The notes below the pieces were generated by a model. The model ran no database searches, was not told the origin of the DNA, and saw nothing but the letters and a program-made list of their open reading frames with translations. 64,000 bases of DNA from Elusimicrobiota bacterium (GTDB taxonomy: Bacteria; Elusimicrobiota; Elusimicrobia; 2-02-FULL-39-32). The stretch lies in the NCBI GenBank assembly GCA_016180425.1, contig JACPBF010000001.1, forward strand, positions 1-64,000, in the 5' to 3' direction. Within the stretch, counting starts at the first letter, position 1. Each line of letters starts with the position of its first letter. A program made the position numbers and the translations under genes. This document shows, piece by piece, positions 60,719 through 64,000 of this stretch.

Positions 60719-60800
60719 GCTTAAAATGATCACCTCATGCCAAAAAGTTAGTGCAAAGGAGCGAGAAAATCCAGCGGCAATAAAAGAGGAACTCTTTTAG

Positions 60801-61904
60801 ATGAAAATCCTACATATCACCAATGCGATCGGCTGGTCCGGAGGCATGGAACAGATTTCACTTTTAATTCAAGAGCTCCATAAAAGAGATCACCAAAACA
60901 TCCTTGTTTGTCCTCCTGCTTCAGAACTCATACCAAAGCTAAAAGCCATTCCAATCCCACTTGAGCCTCTATCCATGTTTCAGGACTATGATCTGCCAGC
61001 AGCCTATCGTCTCTATCATCTTCTTAAAGACAATCGTCCAGAAATTGTTCATGCACATCACCCCACAGCTCATGCCATCAGCTTACTTGCGTTGAGCCTT
61101 AATCTTTCCCCTAGTTTTATTGTCTCCCGACGTGTTTCTTTTTCCTTAAGAGCTAACCCTTTCAGTAAATGGAAATATCGTTCAAACAGAATTGATCGTT
61201 ATTCTGTGGTCAGTAAAGCTGTAAAAGAAACCATGATTCAAGGCGGTGTTAAACCAGAAAAAATAGAAGTGATTTACAGCGCTTTTAGCCAAGAAAAATT
61301 TATTAATTGCGCCCCAAACCAAAAATTAAAAGAGGAATTAAAAATTCCAAATGATTGTAAAATAGTGGGGAAAATAGCTAATTTTTCCCTTTGGAAAGGG
61401 CAGCATGTTTTTCTGGAAGCAGCAAAACTTTGTCTTAAAAAAAATCCTAAAATCTTCTTTTTACTTGCAGGAAAAAAGACAGAATCTCTTTTTTCAAAAA
61501 CGCAAGAACTAGGGATATCTAAATCAGTTAGGCTCTTAGGCTTTAGAAAAGATATTCCGGAAATTCTCTCTCTCTTAAATTTAAGCGTAAATTCCAGCAT
61601 TGAAGGAGAGGGGCTCTCTGGAGCTTTAAGGGAATCTTTAGCGCTAGGAATCCCAGTTGTGGCTTCTAACCTGAGCGGCAATCGGGAAATAGTACAAGAC
61701 GGCATTACAGGTTTTCTTGCGCCAGTGAATGATCCCGAAAAACTAGCTGAAAAAATTTTGTTTTGTATTGCCAATGAAATTCAGGCAAAGGAATGCGCAA
61801 AAAAAGGTCAAGAGTGGGTTAGAGAACATGCTGCTTGCAAAGTGATGGTAGATCATACCCTTCAACTTTATCAATCCGCTTTAAAACAAAGGATGAATAT
61901 TTAG
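60801..61904 (+). CDS. GT4-type glycosyltransferase
   Basis: A 367-residue GT-B enzyme. The N-terminal half starts ILHITNAIGWSGGMEQISLL and has VHAHHPTAHAISLLAL. The donor domain has IGKIANFSLWKGQHVFLEA-type (seen as VGKIANFSLWKGQ) and NSSIEGEGLSGALRESLALGIPVVAS, with the E-x7-E of GT4 enzymes. It probably adds a sugar to the LPS core. An 82-nt gap separates it from the ligase gene. Confidence 0.9.
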   Translation: MKILHITNAIGWSGGMEQISLLIQELHKRDHQNILVCPPASELIPKLKAIPIPLEPLSMFQDYDLPAAYRLYHLLKDNRPEIVHAHHPTAHAISLLALSLNLSPSFIVSRRVSFSLRANPFSKWKYRSNRIDRYSVVSKAVKETMIQGGVKPEKIEVIYSAFSQEKFINCAPNQKLKEELKIPNDCKIVGKIANFSLWKGQHVFLEAAKLCLKKNPKIFFLLAGKKTESLFSKTQELGISKSVRLLGFRKDIPEILSLLNLSVNSSIEGEGLSGALRESLALGIPVVASNLSGNREIVQDGITGFLAPVNDPEKLAEKILFCIANEIQAKECAKKGQEWVREHAACKVMVDHTLQLYQSALKQRMNI

Positions 61905-61983
61905 TCTCATGCTTAGAAAACCCTTTTGTAGCGTGAAAAGATTTTGAGATTTAAAATGAATTCTTAAATATCTATTTAAAACT

Positions 61984-63852
61984 ATGTGTGGAATTTGTGG
62001 AATTTTAAATTTTAATGGCCAGCCTGTTCATCCTGAAACCATTAAATCAATGGCAGAAATGCTTAGTCACCGCGGGCCTGACGAAGAAGGATTCTTTATT
62101 TCCAATCCTGATTCTTCATCCCAATCTAAAATTGGCCTTGGCTTTAGAAGACTTTCTATTATTGATTTAGCCAATGGCCATCAGCCCATGCAATACCAAA
62201 ACCTCGCGATAGTCTTTAACGGAGAAATTTATAATTTTAAAGAACTAAAAAAAGAATGCGTAAACCTTGGACACACATTCCTCACCCAGAGCGACACAGA
62301 AGTATTGCTGCATCTATTTTCTGAATACAATGAAAAAGCGTTAGAAAAGCTGAACGGGATGTTTGCTTTTGCCCTCTGGAACAATAAGACAAATGAACTG
62401 CTGCTTGCCAGGGACAGGATTGGCATAAAACCTCTCTATTATTCTTTTGATTCAAAAAAAATTATCTTCTCTTCTGAACTAAAATCATTGCTTGCTTCCG
62501 GAAGAGTCCCTTTTGAACTGGACTCTAGAGCTCTCCAAGATTTTTTTTCTTTTCGCTTTGTCCCAGCGCCTTACACGCTTTTAAAAAACGTGCGCAAACT
62601 AGCTCCCGGTCATTTTCTTACTTTTAAAGAAGGAAAAATAAAGGATCAAGTTTATTGGAATTTAAATGCTGCTTTTGACCCTTTAAAAAAAGATGAGGAA
62701 ACTTTTGAAAACGAACTTTTTGATCTTTTGAATGAGAGCGTAAAACTGCAAATGCAAAGCGATGTGCCCTTAGGCGCTTTTTTAAGCGGCGGGGTGGACT
62801 CCAGCCTGATTACCGCCCTCATGGTTAAAAACTCATCTAAAAAAATAAAAACATTTTCTATTGGCTTTGAAAAAGGAACCGGGGTAGATGAATCTAAATA
62901 CGCAAGAACTGTTGCTAAAATTTTGGGCACAGAACATCATGAATTATTCTTAACTGAAAATGATCTAACCCAAGCTGAAAAATATTTATCGAAAATGAAT
63001 GAGCCTGTGGCAGATCCTACAATCCTGCCGACCGCGCTTCTCTCTCGGTTTGCTCGTGAAGAGGTAAAAGTTACGCTCACAGGAGAAGGCGGAGATGAGC
63101 TTTTTGCCGGCTACAACCGCTATAAAGCTCTGCTGCTTTCAGAATGGATTCTAAAATCCCCAAAATTTTTGCAAAAACCTTTTAGTTTTATTGCAAAAAA
63201 ATTTGGGAAAGGTCAAGCTTTTCAAAACATCCCCTGGATCACACCTTTAAATTGGTTTGATTTAAATCAGGATTTTTCATCAGAGATCATTGAATCCCTA
63301 TTTGAAAATAATGAAAATAGACAAAAAAATTCAGGATATCTTAAAATGATTACTCCTTCGTTACTTAACCACGAAAACTCTCAGCTTTTAAATGAAGTCC
63401 TTAAGTTAGAAAGCTCCACAGCTCTACCAGAACGTTTATTAATGAAAGTGGATATGGCCAGCATGAGCGAATCCCTGGAAGCCAGGCCTCCCTATTTAGA
63501 CCATCGGATCGTAGAACTCGCGTGGAAAATTCCATCCAGCCAAAAGATAAAATTCTTCAAGGGCAAATATATCTTAAGAAAAATCGCAGGCAGGTTTCTT
63601 CCCAGGACTATCGCTTGGAGAAAAAAACATGGTTTTATTCTGCCTTTAGCTCACTGGGTGCGCAGTTTTAAAAAAGATTTTATTCAAACCAGTTTAGAGG
63701 ATTCAATTTTTGACTTAAATCCTATTTTCAATAAAAAAACAATTCAAAATCTTAAAAATTCAATGTCCCAAACACAAAGCGATGAACAAATTGCTTTAGC
63801 CTGGCCAATGGTCGTACTCTCTTTATGGAGCAAATCATTAAAAAAATCTTAA
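61984..63852 (+). CDS. asnB: Asparagine synthase (glutamine-hydrolysing), AsnB type
   Basis: A 622-residue two-domain enzyme: an N-terminal glutaminase (MCGICGIL with nucleophile Cys2, then VFNGEIYNF and SDTEVLLHLF) and a C-terminal synthase with the PP-loop FLSGGVDSSLITALM and LTGEGGDELFAGYNRY. Within polysaccharide clusters, AsnB-type enzymes often amidate sugars instead of making free asparagine, so both roles are open here. The start of the next gene lies inside its 3' end. Confidence 0.93.
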   Translation: MCGICGILNFNGQPVHPETIKSMAEMLSHRGPDEEGFFISNPDSSSQSKIGLGFRRLSIIDLANGHQPMQYQNLAIVFNGEIYNFKELKKECVNLGHTFLTQSDTEVLLHLFSEYNEKALEKLNGMFAFALWNNKTNELLLARDRIGIKPLYYSFDSKKIIFSSELKSLLASGRVPFELDSRALQDFFSFRFVPAPYTLLKNVRKLAPGHFLTFKEGKIKDQVYWNLNAAFDPLKKDEETFENELFDLLNESVKLQMQSDVPLGAFLSGGVDSSLITALMVKNSSKKIKTFSIGFEKGTGVDESKYARTVAKILGTEHHELFLTENDLTQAEKYLSKMNEPVADPTILPTALLSRFAREEVKVTLTGEGGDELFAGYNRYKALLLSEWILKSPKFLQKPFSFIAKKFGKGQAFQNIPWITPLNWFDLNQDFSSEIIESLFENNENRQKNSGYLKMITPSLLNHENSQLLNEVLKLESSTALPERLLMKVDMASMSESLEARPPYLDHRIVELAWKIPSSQKIKFFKGKYILRKIAGRFLPRTIAWRKKHGFILPLAHWVRSFKKDFIQTSLEDSIFDLNPIFNKKTIQNLKNSMSQTQSDEQIALAWPMVVLSLWSKSLKKS

Positions 63853-64000
63853 TCATTCAACTCCGAAGGATTGGGGATGTAGTATTTACCTTGCCTGTGC
63901 TCGATCTTTTAAAGAGAAATTTTCCAAATGCGCAGATTGATTTTTTGGTAGAACCTCCCGCGGATGAACTAACTCAATTAAATCCTAATATCCATGAAAC
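63825..64000 (+). CDS. GT9 heptosyltransferase-like protein, N-terminus (partial)
   Basis: An open frame begins at ATG 63825, overlapping the last 28 nt of the asparagine synthase gene, and runs off the window. It encodes LIIQLRRIGDVVFTLPVLDLLKRNFPNAQIDFLVEPP, the N-terminal strand-loop-helix of GT9 heptosyltransferases. It continues the LPS biosynthesis cluster. Confidence 0.85.
   Translation, partial: MEQIIKKILIIQLRRIGDVVFTLPVLDLLKRNFPNAQIDFLVEPPADELTQLNPNIHE

Overview
The window is AT-rich chromosomal DNA of a Gram-negative bacterium. The sequence shows a Kdo transferase, several GT9 heptosyltransferase-like proteins, O-antigen ligases, SecDF-YajC and three PorV-like outer-membrane barrels. 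Two surface proteins end in FlgD-like or gliding-motility/T9SS-type domains. This gene mix, with many small hypothetical genes, suits an uncultivated lineage such as Omnitrophota or a relative. That placement is inference; no rRNA gene is present. The code is standard: TAA, TAG and TGA all end ordinary genes.

Layout. 1-2.15 kb: a LysM gene end and a two-component pair whose response regulator, not its kinase, carries the membrane anchor and external propeller. 2.2-7.2 kb: the conserved rpsU-dnaG-rpoD operon on the minus strand, a HIT protein, and ssb on the plus strand. 7.2-15.5 kb: surface genes (PorV-like barrel, SLBB export protein, three-repeat HNH-associated-like protein, 1828-residue secreted protein), with a structured intergenic RNA candidate and two kinds of palindromic element. 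15.66-19.15 kb: tRNA-Gly followed by a restriction-modification block between 34-bp direct repeats, an island-like arrangement. 19.2-25.8 kb: redox and housekeeping genes (ahpC, NlpC/P60 lipoprotein, DUF819, trxA, arsC-like phosphatase, ATP-cone kinase, small repeat protein).

25.8-39.4 kb: initiator tRNA, a propeller/sorting-domain protein paired with a PorV-like barrel, ruvCAB with a YebC gene, two long O-antigen-ligase/TPR proteins, a third PorV-like protein, tRNA-Thr, and a SpoIID gene broken by an in-frame TGA. 39.4-48.5 kb: yajC-secD-secF, a B12-methionine-synthase-activation-like protein, then an LPS-core cluster containing an acyltransferase-WaaA fusion and GT9/GT4 enzymes. 48.5-54.5 kb, minus strand: membrane proteins (AI-2E, TerC, DedA), a GGQ release-factor-like protein, acs and a class II amidotransferase.

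54.5-57.7 kb is an accessory region. It holds tRNA-Cys and tRNA-Ile(CAT), a duplicated 5' half of tRNA-Ile bracketing a PIN-toxin pair, and a zeta-toxin pair beside related intergenic repeats. 58-64 kb returns to envelope polysaccharide genes (GT2, O-antigen ligase, GT4, asnB-like, a partial GT9).

Most genes support one theme: building and decorating an LPS-bearing envelope and exporting surface proteins. Three tRNA loci show island-like or remnant scars. Several plus-strand genes have a -10 box about 6 nt before the start codon, suggesting frequent leaderless transcripts.
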